A stretch of 44,115 bases of DNA from Candidatus Sumerlaeota bacterium (GTDB lineage Bacteria; Sumerlaeota; Sumerlaeia; UBA8349): positions 1 through 44,115 of the forward strand of contig JAFGFN010000092.1 in NCBI GenBank assembly GCA_016931035.1, written 5' to 3'. Below are positions 16,875 to 23,957 of this stretch, in pieces; the first letter of the stretch is position 1, and each line of letters begins with the position of its first letter. The notes below the pieces were generated by a model that worked only from the letters and a program-made list of their open reading frames with translations, was not told the origin of the DNA and made no database searches. A program made the translations under genes and the position numbers.

Positions 16875-18349
16875 CTCGCGGGCGCGCCTCGCGCCGGTTC
16901 GCCGGACTCTCCTTTGTCCGGCTCTCCCAGGCGGGTCGCCTTCCATAGGTACATTCCGGCGGTCCGCGTGTCGGGTTCGAGACTCCATCGGTCCGGCGCC
17001 AGGTTCGACCCAACGAGGGGCGAGAGGGTGGGAAACCCGACGATCCAGATGGTCCTCGCGTCTTGGCGAACGCCTTCGCCGAGATAGATGTACCGCGCGG
17101 CCGGACGTCCTTGGGAACGTTCGGCGACGCAGATCCCGAGCCAGTCGGGATCGACCGCGAAATAGTCGCCTGCCTTCGATTTGTCGACCAGGGCTTGCGC
17201 CGCCTCTCGAACGGCCGGGCGAAGCGGTCGTCTGAAAGTCTGGTAGGAGTTGTACGCACTCAAGAGAAGGGTCGCGCCGAGAAGGCCGAACACCGCCGTT
17301 TTCGTCGCTCGGGAACGTCGCGACGCTTCGTCCGCCATCCAGGCCGCCGTCATGAACCATCCGGGGAGAGCGAACACCGTGTAGCGAGGAAAGAGCGGAA
17401 CGTGCGCCGCGCCGCGTGCCGCGAGCGCGATCAGAACCGGACCGAGCCATAGCGCGAGGAGGGTGCTTCCCAGCGCTGCGCGTTCGGAACCGAGCGCGAG
17501 AGCGGCGGTCGCCAGGCCAACAAGGAGCACCAACAGCGCTCCCAGGACGGCGTGTCGTCCGTCCGCACCCGCCACGGGGAGAGCGATTGTGTGGAGGACA
17601 ACTTGGAGGGAGAAGGGTGGTGAGTCCACGTGGGTCTCGAGATTGGATAGGATTTGGGGCGCGCGCAGAGCCAACGCGGCCAGGGCGCCCGATCCAAGTC
17701 CGGCGATCGCCGCAAGGGAGAAAGGCCGGTCCGTTTGTCGAAACGCTCCCGGCACAAGGGTCGCGGTGAGCGCGAACGCACACCAGAGGAAGAACTCGTG
17801 TGTCAGGATCCCCGCCGCGGTAGAGAAAAAGAGCCAGGCGAAAGCCGCGAGCGGTTGCTGCCTCAAGCGCCACGCGCCGACCGGCATGGCCGCCGCCAGC
17901 AGCATCCCCATGGCGTAGGGCCGAATTTCGTGACCGAAGTAGATTGTCGTCGGAGAACAGGCAAAGAGGGCCGCGGTGGCAAGACCGGCCGTTCGTCCGA
18001 GCCGTCCCCATGCCCACCAACCGACAAGAAGCAGGGTGGCCGCGGCGGGGACAATCGAGAAGAGGCGAATGGGGACAATGCCCGCGTCTTTCCCCAAGAC
18101 GGCGCGCACGACGACAAAGTAGAGCGGCGAACCGTGGTCGAACACGTAGTTGCGGTCGAACGGATCGGGATACGTTTCAGCGGGTCGCGAAGCAAAGGGG
18201 AAGTAGAGTTGTCTCCACGAAGCGTCGATCCGGCGGAGCGAGAATCCTTCGTCGCCCCAGCAGTCCTCGCGCGATGCCAGAGAGACGAGAACCGACGCGA
18301 AGAGGAGCGACGCCGCTGCGAGGATTCGTCCGCCGCCCATCCTGAACAT
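16868..18349 (-). CDS. GT-C fold membrane glycosyltransferase (PMT/ArnT-like)
   Basis: This integral membrane protein of 493 residues has about 9-11 predicted helices. The first extracytoplasmic loop carries the acidic motif W-G-D-E-G-F-S (D33, E34), where GT-C enzymes place their catalytic Asp/Glu after TM1, and F-D-H-G-S-P-L-Y-F lies further on. The final 100 residues form a soluble domain with D-K-S-K-A-G-D-Y-F-A-V-D-P-D-W-L. Such enzymes transfer sugar from polyprenyl-phosphate-linked donors to lipid or protein on the periplasmic side. Donor and acceptor are unknown. No glycan genes are adjacent, but gmd, rfbD and a GT4 gene lie 16-23 kb away. Confidence 0.8.
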   Translation of the reverse strand: MFRMGGGRILAAASLLFASVLVSLASREDCWGDEGFSLRRIDASWRQLYFPFASRPAETYPDPFDRNYVFDHGSPLYFVVVRAVLGKDAGIVPIRLFSIVPAAATLLLVGWWAWGRLGRTAGLATAALFACSPTTIYFGHEIRPYAMGMLLAAAMPVGAWRLRQQPLAAFAWLFFSTAAGILTHEFFLWCAFALTATLVPGAFRQTDRPFSLAAIAGLGSGALAALALRAPQILSNLETHVDSPPFSLQVVLHTIALPVAGADGRHAVLGALLVLLVGLATAALALGSERAALGSTLLALWLGPVLIALAARGAAHVPLFPRYTVFALPGWFMTAAWMADEASRRSRATKTAVFGLLGATLLLSAYNSYQTFRRPLRPAVREAAQALVDKSKAGDYFAVDPDWLGICVAERSQGRPAARYIYLGEGVRQDARTIWIVGFPTLSPLVGSNLAPDRWSLEPDTRTAGMYLWKATRLGEPDKGESGEPARGAPASQ

Positions 18350-18483
18350 GTCGAAGGACCCGCCGTCTGTTGATTCTTCGCGATCGATCGCCTAAGGTCT
18401 ACAACCTATTTCAAGAACCTCAGTCGAGCGCTGTCACGGTCCTTGCGAAGCAAGGACACGCGCCAGCGAAATATGGAAGAGGC

Positions 18484-18580
18484 CCAACAAACCCAGGGCG
18501 TCGCTCGCTTCGCTCCCTCCGGTCGCTTATGCGCTCACTTGCCCTGGGCTATGATATGCCGCGCTTTCAGCGCTTAGGAG
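18484..18580. repeat. Palindromic REP-like intergenic element
   Basis: Inverted arms CCCAGGGC (18492-18499) and GCCCTGGG (18541-18548) enclose a CGCT/GCTT-rich segment. They are followed by CTATGATATGCC and a second hairpin, GCGCTTTCAGCGC (18561-18573). The layout, two hairpins joined by an invariant-looking linker, resembles REP elements mobilised by RAYT/Y1 transposases; no transposase is present in the window. The rest of the 293-bp gap between the glycosyltransferase and argB shows no gene. Confidence 0.6.
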
Positions 18581-18620
18581 GTTTCTGAGATGGATTGTAG
18601 AGTCTGTCACTCTTCTTCTG

Positions 18621-18655
18621 CCTACAGCCTACTGCCTACTGTCTACTGCCTACTG
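18621..18655. repeat. Five tandem 7-bp units overlapping the argB 3' end
   Basis: The units are CCTACAG, CCTACTG, CCTACTG, TCTACTG and CCTACTG. The argB stop codon (18643-18645, minus strand) and the last codons of argB lie inside the array, so the ArgB C-terminus V-S-R-Q is encoded by repeat sequence. Confidence 0.8.
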
Positions 18656-19548
18656 ACGATCTGCGTCCCGATACCGTGGTCGGTGAAGAGTTCCAGAAGG
18701 ATGGCGTGTTCCACCCGGCCGTCGACGATATGCGTCTTCCCGACGCCGCGGTCGAGGGCGTCGGCGCAGGCCCGGACCTTCGGGATCATCCCGCCGGCGA
18801 TGACCTTGTCCTTGACGAGCGGTTCCACGTCGCCGCGCTCGATGGTCGAGATCAGGGTCGAGGGGTCCGTGGGATCGCGTTGCACGCCGCGCACGTCGGT
18901 CAGGAGGATAAGTTTGCACGCGCGGAGTGCCTTGGCGACCTCGGCGGCGACCGTGTCGGCGTTGATGTTGTAGCTGTTGCCCTGATCGTCTCCGCCAATG
19001 GGAGAAATGATCGGGATGAAGTGGTGCTCATCCAGGACCTCGAGGATCTCGGTCCGGATCGCCGTGATCTCGCCGACGAAGCCGATGTCGGGTTTCCCTT
19101 CGCCGCCCATCTTTCGAGCGGCGATGAGGCCCGCGTCCTTGCCGCTCAAGCCCACGGCCCGCCCGCCCGAACGATTCACGAGGTTGACCAGCTCGCCGTT
19201 GAGCTTTCCCGCCAGGACCATTTCGGTCAGTTCCATCGTTTCCTGGTCCGTGACCCGTAGCCCCTCGACGAATTCCGGTTTCTTCCCGAGCCGATCCATC
19301 AGACGCGTGATGTCGGGTCCGCCGCCGTGAACGACGACCGGTTTCATCCCGACCGCCTCCATCAGGATCAGATCGCGGACGACCGACTGTTTGAGGTCGG
19401 GATCGACCATGGCGTGGCCGCCGTACTTGATGACGATCGTCGCGCCTCGGAACTCGTGGATGTAGGGAAGCGCCTCGGTAAGGGCGCGAGCCCGGTCTCC
19501 CAAAGACTCGATGGACACATCGGAGAGTTTCGCCGATTCCTCGTTCAT
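18643..19548 (-). CDS. argB: Acetylglutamate kinase
   Basis: ArgB phosphorylates N-acetyl-L-glutamate, the second step of arginine synthesis. The 301-residue product has the amino-acid-kinase motifs I-K-Y-G-G-H-A-M, V-V-H-G-G-G-P-D-I, Y-N-I-N-A-D-T-V-A-A-E-V-A and L-L-T-D-V-R-G-V. An N-terminal helix ending L-T-E-A-L-P-Y-I-H-E-F-R-G precedes the core; this extension marks the arginine-sensitive hexameric enzymes, so feedback inhibition by arginine is likely (inference). The ATG at 19548 was chosen because the upstream in-frame sequence lies in palindromic repeat DNA. No other arg genes are adjacent. The last codons fall in the 7-bp repeat array. Confidence 0.95.
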   Translation of the reverse strand: MNEESAKLSDVSIESLGDRARALTEALPYIHEFRGATIVIKYGGHAMVDPDLKQSVVRDLILMEAVGMKPVVVHGGGPDITRLMDRLGKKPEFVEGLRVTDQETMELTEMVLAGKLNGELVNLVNRSGGRAVGLSGKDAGLIAARKMGGEGKPDIGFVGEITAIRTEILEVLDEHHFIPIISPIGGDDQGNSYNINADTVAAEVAKALRACKLILLTDVRGVQRDPTDPSTLISTIERGDVEPLVKDKVIAGGMIPKVRACADALDRGVGKTHIVDGRVEHAILLELFTDHGIGTQIVSRQ

Positions 19549-19708
19549 GCGCGTGGGACCTCCCGGAGTCAGGATTCGCCGCACTCGGAGTTCAAGATAG
19601 GAACGCCGCCCGCTTTTCGCCACTGAAAAAGAGGAGGCGGATCGACGCGAAAGGCCTCTTTCGAATCCGCGGGACTGCGGATGAAGACCGGGATTCCTGG
19701 TTTGATAT

Positions 19709-19838
19709 GGAGTGCGGAACCGAGGTTCCGCTTTGGCCGACGGGAGCTTGCTCCCGTCGATCCCGGTCCGTCGTTTCCGACGTAGTCCGGCGCAAGCAAG
19801 CTTGCGCAAACGAAAGCGGAACCAAGGTTCCGCACTCC
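19709..19838. repeat. 130-bp inverted-repeat element with two inner hairpins
   Basis: Outer arms of 26 bp at 19709-19734 and 19813-19838 pair with a single mismatch; they begin GGAGTGCGGAACC and end GGTTCCGCACTCC. Inside are two perfect hairpins, GACGGGAG-CTTG-CTCCCGTC (19739-19758) and GCGCAAG-CAAG-CTTGCGC (19790-19807). The element lies between nfu and argB, downstream of the nfu terminator. No reading frame in it is convincing. Confidence 0.85.
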
Positions 19839-19840
19839 AC

Positions 19841-19886
19841 ACAAGAAAACGAAAGGGGGGCAGCCGCGCAAACGCGGCTGCCCCCC
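19841..19886 (-). terminator. Rho-independent terminator of the nfu gene
   Basis: A perfect 14-bp stem, GGGGGGCAGCCGCG with its complement and a 4-nt loop (19855-19886), is followed on the minus strand by the T-rich run TTTCGTTTTCTTGT (19854-19841). It starts 28 bp after the stop codon of the gene at 19915-20136. Confidence 0.85.
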
Positions 19887-19914
19887 GCACTTCCTCCCGT
19901 CGAACCTGGAGGAA

Positions 19915-20136
19915 TCAGCTGACGGCCTCGACCGATTCGATCTCGGGAACGACCTCTTTGAGGCGTCGCTCGACCCCCTGTTTCAGAGTCATCATCGCCC
20001 CGGGACACCCGGCACACGCTCCGACGAGGCGAACGAACACCTTGTTGCCTTCCAGACGAACCAACTCGATATCGCCGCCGTGCGACTGAAGGGCGGCACG
20101 AACGTCCTCGATAGCGGACTTCACTTTTTCTTCCAT
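19915..20136 (-). CDS. NifU C-terminal-domain (Nfu-type) Fe-S cluster protein
   Basis: The 73-residue protein consists only of the Nfu domain, which holds a [4Fe-4S] cluster at a dimer interface and passes it to apoproteins. It has the family start V-x-x-A-I-E-D-V-R-A-A-L-Q-S-H-G-G-D-I-E-L-V and the cluster motif C41-A-G-C44-P-G-A-M-M-T-L-K-x-G-V-E. The gene is monocistronic, with a promoter 65-95 bp upstream and a strong terminator just after the stop codon. Its cytosolic role in Fe-S maturation follows from the family; client proteins are unknown. Confidence 0.93.
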   Translation of the reverse strand: MEEKVKSAIEDVRAALQSHGGDIELVRLEGNKVFVRLVGACAGCPGAMMTLKQGVERRLKEVVPEIESVEAVS

Positions 20137-20200
20137 AGAACCGCGGCTCCTTACCGTATCGTTTGAGGCCCATTCTCAGGGCCATCGCTATGCTTCATCT

Positions 20201-20230
20201 ATTATAGACATCCCGTTCTCCCCACCGCAA
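20201..20230 (-). promoter_or_regulatory. Sigma-70-type promoter of the nfu gene
   Basis: On the minus strand a perfect -10 hexamer TATAAT (20206-20201) is preceded by a weak -35 TTGCGG (20230-20225) with an 18-bp spacer. This would give a 5' leader of roughly 60 nt. No binding site for a specific regulator was recognised. Confidence 0.6.
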
Positions 20231-20379
20231 GGAGTATGTCCCACCCCGGAAATCCCCCGGGGCGAATCGCCCTCGATCTTTCACGAGGCAGACGACGAGA
20301 ATCGCCGCGCCAGGAGAAGTCCCGGGGGTCATCTTCTTCCCCGGATCGTTCCCGACTCTCGGTCTCTGTCAGACCGACG

Positions 20380-21468
20380 CTACTCGTAGAGCATCCATGC
20401 GGGACGGGCGGCGGTGTCCGCCTGGACGGAGATGGCGAGACCGAGTTCGTTGTTCGTTTCGCTGGATTCGGCGACGGTGTCGGCCGAATCCAGCAGAACC
20501 GTGACGGTGTGTGAGCCCGCGGTCAGCTGGCCGAGATTGAACCCGGTTTGCGTGAAGAGCCCCCCGTTCGGCGCCAGGGCGGGAAGATCGGACTCGCCGA
20601 CCAGCGCTCCATCGACCCGAACTTGGTATTGGCATGCGTCCGAGGCGAGAGTGCCGTCGTTCCGGGCGGTAAACCCGATGTGCGAGTCTGCGCTGGAGAG
20701 CATCTCCCCTTCGGGCCAGATCGAGCCGAATCGAAGGTCGGGCAAGTCGGTGACGGTCAGCTCGACGGCCTGCAATTCGATGTTCAGGCGATCGATGATG
20801 CCGGGCAAGGGTTCGAAGGGGAGCACCTCGGTCTTGTCCCAGATCTTCAGGCGTGCCTGCGAAATCTCCTCGCGCGCGAACGGGCCCGCCAGCTCCGCTT
20901 CGAGCGTCAGGGTCGAGGATGTGCCGAAATCGCCCGACGCCGTGGCGACCTGTCCGGCGCATACGAGCTTGATCTTGAGACTCACGCGGTCGTCGGCGAT
21001 CGAGGGGGCCGCGGTCACCTTTGCGTACAGACCCGTCGAATCGAAGCCCGAGGGGACGCGGCTCAGATCGCCGTTGGGACCGACTTGGAGGCCGTTGACC
21101 GCGACGTCGTCGCCGTCGCCTAGGATGATATCGCCGTTTTCCACTTCGGCCGAGAAGACCGGGAGAGTCAGAGAGCTGACGCCCGGGGTCAAGTCCTTCA
21201 AATCGGGCCAACTGAGGAGATAGGTGTCGAACTTGAGCTCGCGGCGCTCGTAACCCGCGATGTAGACCGTCTCGATCGTTGCCGCGTCGGTCGCGTTTGC
21301 GAACGATAAGGGAGAAAGCCACGGCGCGATCCAGACCCACGCGAGAAGAAGACACGCTGGAATCGGACGAAAACGCACGTTGGAATCTGCCGTTTCGGGG
21401 AATTCGGAGACCGCTCCGGTCTCCGGCGGGTCTGAACGGATCGGAGTTGCGAGAGCTGCGGCGGACAC
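20380..21468 (-). CDS. Secreted protein with C-terminal CARDB-type domain
   Basis: The 362-residue product is not recognised as an enzyme. A hydrophobic segment (about 36-55, A-C-L-L-L-A-W-V-W-I-A-P-W-L) is probably a signal peptide. It would be more typical if translation started at the in-frame GTG at 21378 rather than the ATG at 21468. The middle (about 60-240) is beta-rich without a known motif. The last 110 residues resemble a CARDB/Ig-like adhesion domain: D-L-P-D-L-R-F-G, I-G-F-T-A-R-N-D-G-T, L-T-A-G-S-H-T-V-T-V-L-L-D and the hallmark E-S-S-E-T-N-N-E. It ends in A-W-M-L-Y-E, close to the end of the RCC1 protein. The gene is divergent from the zinc-ribbon gene. Confidence 0.75.
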   Translation of the reverse strand: MSAAALATPIRSDPPETGAVSEFPETADSNVRFRPIPACLLLAWVWIAPWLSPLSFANATDAATIETVYIAGYERRELKFDTYLLSWPDLKDLTPGVSSLTLPVFSAEVENGDIILGDGDDVAVNGLQVGPNGDLSRVPSGFDSTGLYAKVTAAPSIADDRVSLKIKLVCAGQVATASGDFGTSSTLTLEAELAGPFAREEISQARLKIWDKTEVLPFEPLPGIIDRLNIELQAVELTVTDLPDLRFGSIWPEGEMLSSADSHIGFTARNDGTLASDACQYQVRVDGALVGESDLPALAPNGGLFTQTGFNLGQLTAGSHTVTVLLDSADTVAESSETNNELGLAISVQADTAARPAWMLYE

Positions 21469-21602
21469 CGGGCCACGACCCGGACGCGACGCAACGCCGA
21501 CGAGGTCGCAGTCGGGATTCTTGCCTTTTCAGAGGGCGTTTTCAAGGGAGAAATCGGCTCGCGAGCGGGTGCACAACGTGCGCGGCGCGATCGAATCCGC
21601 GG

Positions 21603-21631
21603 TTGAACTTTGCCCCAAGGGGCATTACACT
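21603..21631 (+). promoter_or_regulatory. Promoter with palindromic spacer upstream of the zinc-ribbon gene
   Basis: The -35 TTGAAC (21603-21608) and -10 TACACT (21626-21631) are separated by exactly 17 bp. The spacer contains the perfect palindrome TGCCCCAAGGGGCA (21611-21624). The ATG of the downstream gene is 55 bp further. A repressor could bind the spacer palindrome (inference). Confidence 0.5.
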
Positions 21632-21685
21632 GCTCCCAGGTTTCCAGACATCGTCCCAGCCAGGCCGCGTCCGGAGGCGACCCTC

Positions 21686-22387
21686 ATGAATCCAGAACTC
21701 CAGAAGTTGTTGGCTCTCCAAGAACTCGACCGCGAGATCTTCCGGTTGCGCAGCGAGCTGGGTCGATATCCGGCGTTGCGCGAAACCCGCCTGTCGGACC
21801 TCGACCGCACGCGCCGCGAGCTCGACCAGGCGCGCAAGGAGAACGTCGATCTCGAGAAACGCATTCGCGACGAGGAGCGTCAGGTTCTCGAGTGGCGCGC
21901 GTCCCTGGGGAAGCTGAACGCCCAACAGATGCGGGTTAAGACGCAGAAAGAGTACGACGCTCTCACGCACGAGATGGAAGACCTGCGCCGCAAGATCTCC
22001 GAGGCGGACGACCAGGGCCTTCGCATCCTGGAAGAGGAAGAGGCGATCGCCTCGAAGATCGCCGAGCTCGAAACGACGCTGGCGACGAAGGAAACGACCT
22101 GTCGCGAGGAAGTCGAACGACTCGAAGAGCGAGAGAAGGAGAAATCGGCCGAACTCGTCGCGTTCGAGTCGCGCCGTACCGAACAGGCGGCGGTTGTCGA
22201 GCCCGCGCTGCTTCATCGCTACGGGCGGCTCTCGGAGACTCATCGAGGAACGTGCGTCGCACCGGTTCAGGACGGGAATTGCGGCGGGTGTTTTGTCCGC
22301 GTCATCCCATCGCGCATGCAGGAAATGACTCGGGACGAGAGTATCGCCGAGTGCGACCACTGCCATCGTTTTCTTTATCTACCCTAG
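21686..22387 (+). CDS. Coiled-coil protein with C4 zinc ribbon (CT398/DUF164-like)
   Basis: The 233-residue protein has a long antiparallel coiled coil (about 1-175, rich in Leu/Glu/Arg/Lys). It includes the family segment L-N-A-Q-Q-M-R-V-K-T-Q-K-E-Y-D-A-L-T-H-E. A C-terminal zinc ribbon carries C199-G-G-C202 and C223-D-H-C226. Members of this family bind zinc and have been linked to flagellar or nucleic-acid partners in some bacteria, but their general role is unsettled. The start is set by the typical opening M-N-P-E-L-Q-K-L-L-A-L-Q-E-L-D; the open frame extends upstream only through promoter DNA. The HpaI aldolase gene follows 16 bp later, so the two are likely co-transcribed. Confidence 0.88.
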   Translation: MNPELQKLLALQELDREIFRLRSELGRYPALRETRLSDLDRTRRELDQARKENVDLEKRIRDEERQVLEWRASLGKLNAQQMRVKTQKEYDALTHEMEDLRRKISEADDQGLRILEEEEAIASKIAELETTLATKETTCREEVERLEEREKEKSAELVAFESRRTEQAAVVEPALLHRYGRLSETHRGTCVAPVQDGNCGGCFVRVIPSRMQEMTRDESIAECDHCHRFLYLP

Positions 22388-22403
22388 GGGGAGGACTTGG
22401 GCG

Positions 22404-23165
22404 ATGAACCTCAGTTTGAGGGAGAGCATCGATCGGAAGGGAGCGGCGATCGGCACCATGCTCCAGGACGTCCGCGACCCGTTCGTCATCCAGCTCGTTG
22501 CCGCGGCGGGTCTCGATTTCGTCATCATCGACACCGAACACGGAACCTACGATAACGAAAGGGTGGCCGACCTGGTCAAGCTCGCCCGCGCGCTCGGCGT
22601 CATCCCCATAGTGCGCGTCGTCGCGCCGACCTACGAGCATCTCTGTCCGCGTCTCGACGCGGGAGCGCGAGGGCTGATCCTCCCACGCATCGAAGACGCC
22701 GAAGCGGTCGAACGCGCCGTGCGATGCACGAAGTACCCTCCGCTCGGGTGTCGAGGGTTCGTTTCGCTCAAGGGCCAAACCGACTACGTGCGGCCCGACA
22801 TCGTCCTCCATATCGAGGAAAGCAACGCCGTGAACTTCGTGATTCCGCAGATCGAGCTCGCGGCCGCTCTCGACAACCTGGACTCGATCCTGTCGGTCGA
22901 CGGAGTGGACATCGCGATGGTGGGTCCCGCCGATCTGGCCGTCGGGCTCGGACACCCGGGGAAGATGGACACGCCCGACGAGATCGAATGGATCGAGAAC
23001 GTGATCGAGGCGTGCGGCCGCCACGGCGTCGCGCCGGGGATTCACGTCGGGTCGATCGACTCGGCCGTCGAGTGGAAGAAAAAGGGAATGCGGTTCGTCT
23101 CGTGCGGGGCCGACTGCGGGTTCCTGCAAGCGGGGTTCAACGAAATCGCCGCGAGACTGCGATGA
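22404..23165 (+). CDS. HpcH/HpaI-family aldolase
   Basis: This family is made of class II, metal-dependent aldolases that cleave 4-hydroxy-2-oxo acids or similar pyruvate aldols. The 253-residue TIM barrel has the family motifs F-V-I-I-D-T-E-H-G-T-Y-D (catalytic His and metal-site region), R-L-D-A-G-A-R-G-L-I-L-P, C-R-G-F-V, V-I-P-Q-I-E (metal Glu) and I-A-M-V-G-P-A-D-L-A-V (metal Asp). The natural substrate cannot be assigned. A ribosome site GGGGGAGGA lies about 10 nt before the ATG. Confidence 0.9.
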   Translation: MNLSLRESIDRKGAAIGTMLQDVRDPFVIQLVAAAGLDFVIIDTEHGTYDNERVADLVKLARALGVIPIVRVVAPTYEHLCPRLDAGARGLILPRIEDAEAVERAVRCTKYPPLGCRGFVSLKGQTDYVRPDIVLHIEESNAVNFVIPQIELAAALDNLDSILSVDGVDIAMVGPADLAVGLGHPGKMDTPDEIEWIENVIEACGRHGVAPGIHVGSIDSAVEWKKKGMRFVSCGADCGFLQAGFNEIAARLR

Positions 23166-23280
23166 CCGCGTCGCACGTGTCCGCGCGTTCAGATCTTGTA
23201 CGCGTTTCTCGACGCGACGGTCTTGCGCGGACGCCCCGGAGGCCTCGTTCTTGCTTTCGGCAGACAGGGAGAGTCGAAAT

Positions 23281-23583
23281 ATGACGCCGAAACTGGCTGT
23301 GTCCCAAGAGCACATCGCCGAGTTCTGTCGGCGCAACCGGATCCGACGCCTGGCGTTTTTCGGCTCCGTTCTGCGCGACGATTTCGGCCCTTCCAGCGAC
23401 GTGGACGTGTTGGTCGAGTTCGAGCCCGAGGCGCGGGTCGGGCTGATCGGCTTGGCCGGTATGGAGATCGAACTGAGCGAGATCCTCGGCCGCAAGGTGG
23501 ACATGAACACACCCAATTGCCTCAGTCCCTATTATCGCGATCGCGTCCTGGCCGGAGCGGAGGCGCAATATGAGCGAACGTGA
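23281..23583 (+). CDS. mntA: MntA-type nucleotidyltransferase antitoxin
   Basis: The minimal nucleotidyltransferase of 100 residues has the GSX10DXD motif: G28-S29, ten residues, D40-V-D42. In characterised HepT-MntA systems the antitoxin AMPylates a tyrosine of the HepT toxin and blocks its RNase activity. The ATG at 23281 was chosen because it is preceded by GGAGAG about 6-11 nt upstream and puts the GS motif at the usual distance; an in-frame ATG at 23251 is less likely. It overlaps the toxin gene by 14 bp. Here the antitoxin gene comes first. Confidence 0.88.
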   Translation: MTPKLAVSQEHIAEFCRRNRIRRLAFFGSVLRDDFGPSSDVDVLVEFEPEARVGLIGLAGMEIELSEILGRKVDMNTPNCLSPYYRDRVLAGAEAQYERT

Positions 23584-23923
23584 CGACATCGTCGGCCTCC
23601 GTCATATGCTCGACCACGCCCGCGAAGCCGTCGAGTTGAGCGAAGGTCGAACCCGCGAAGATCTTCGGGCCGACCGAATGCTCCAATTGGCTCTCACCCG
23701 TCTTGTCGAGGTTGTCGGAGAAGCCGCAACCCGCGTCTCGACGCGAACCCGCGTTCGCCACTCGAGCATCGCTTGGACCCAGATCGTTTCCATGAGAAAC
23801 CGTCTGATTCATGGGTACGACATTCTGGACTGGAATCTGTTGTGGGACACCGTTTGCGAAGATCTTCCTCCTCTGATTTCCGGATTGGAGAGTATTCTCG
23901 AATCGGAAGAGGCCGGCGCGTGA
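23570..23923 (+). CDS. hepT: HepT-family RNase toxin
   Basis: This is a HEPN-fold ribonuclease of 117 residues. The catalytic RX4HXY motif is intact as R76-N-R-L-I-H81-G-Y83; the Tyr is the expected AMPylation target of MntA. The helical core D-I-V-G-L-R-H-M-L-D-H-A-R-E-A and Q-L-A-L-T-R-L-V-E-V-V-G-E-A-A match the DUF86/HepT family. It is translationally coupled to mntA by a 14-bp overlap, as expected for a toxin-antitoxin pair. The enolase-superfamily gene follows 34 bp later and is probably unrelated in function. Confidence 0.9.
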   Translation: MSERDDIVGLRHMLDHAREAVELSEGRTREDLRADRMLQLALTRLVEVVGEAATRVSTRTRVRHSSIAWTQIVSMRNRLIHGYDILDWNLLWDTVCEDLPPLISGLESILESEEAGA

Positions 23924-23957
23924 GACGCGGTCCTTGCCTCTTCCCAGGGAGTCTACC

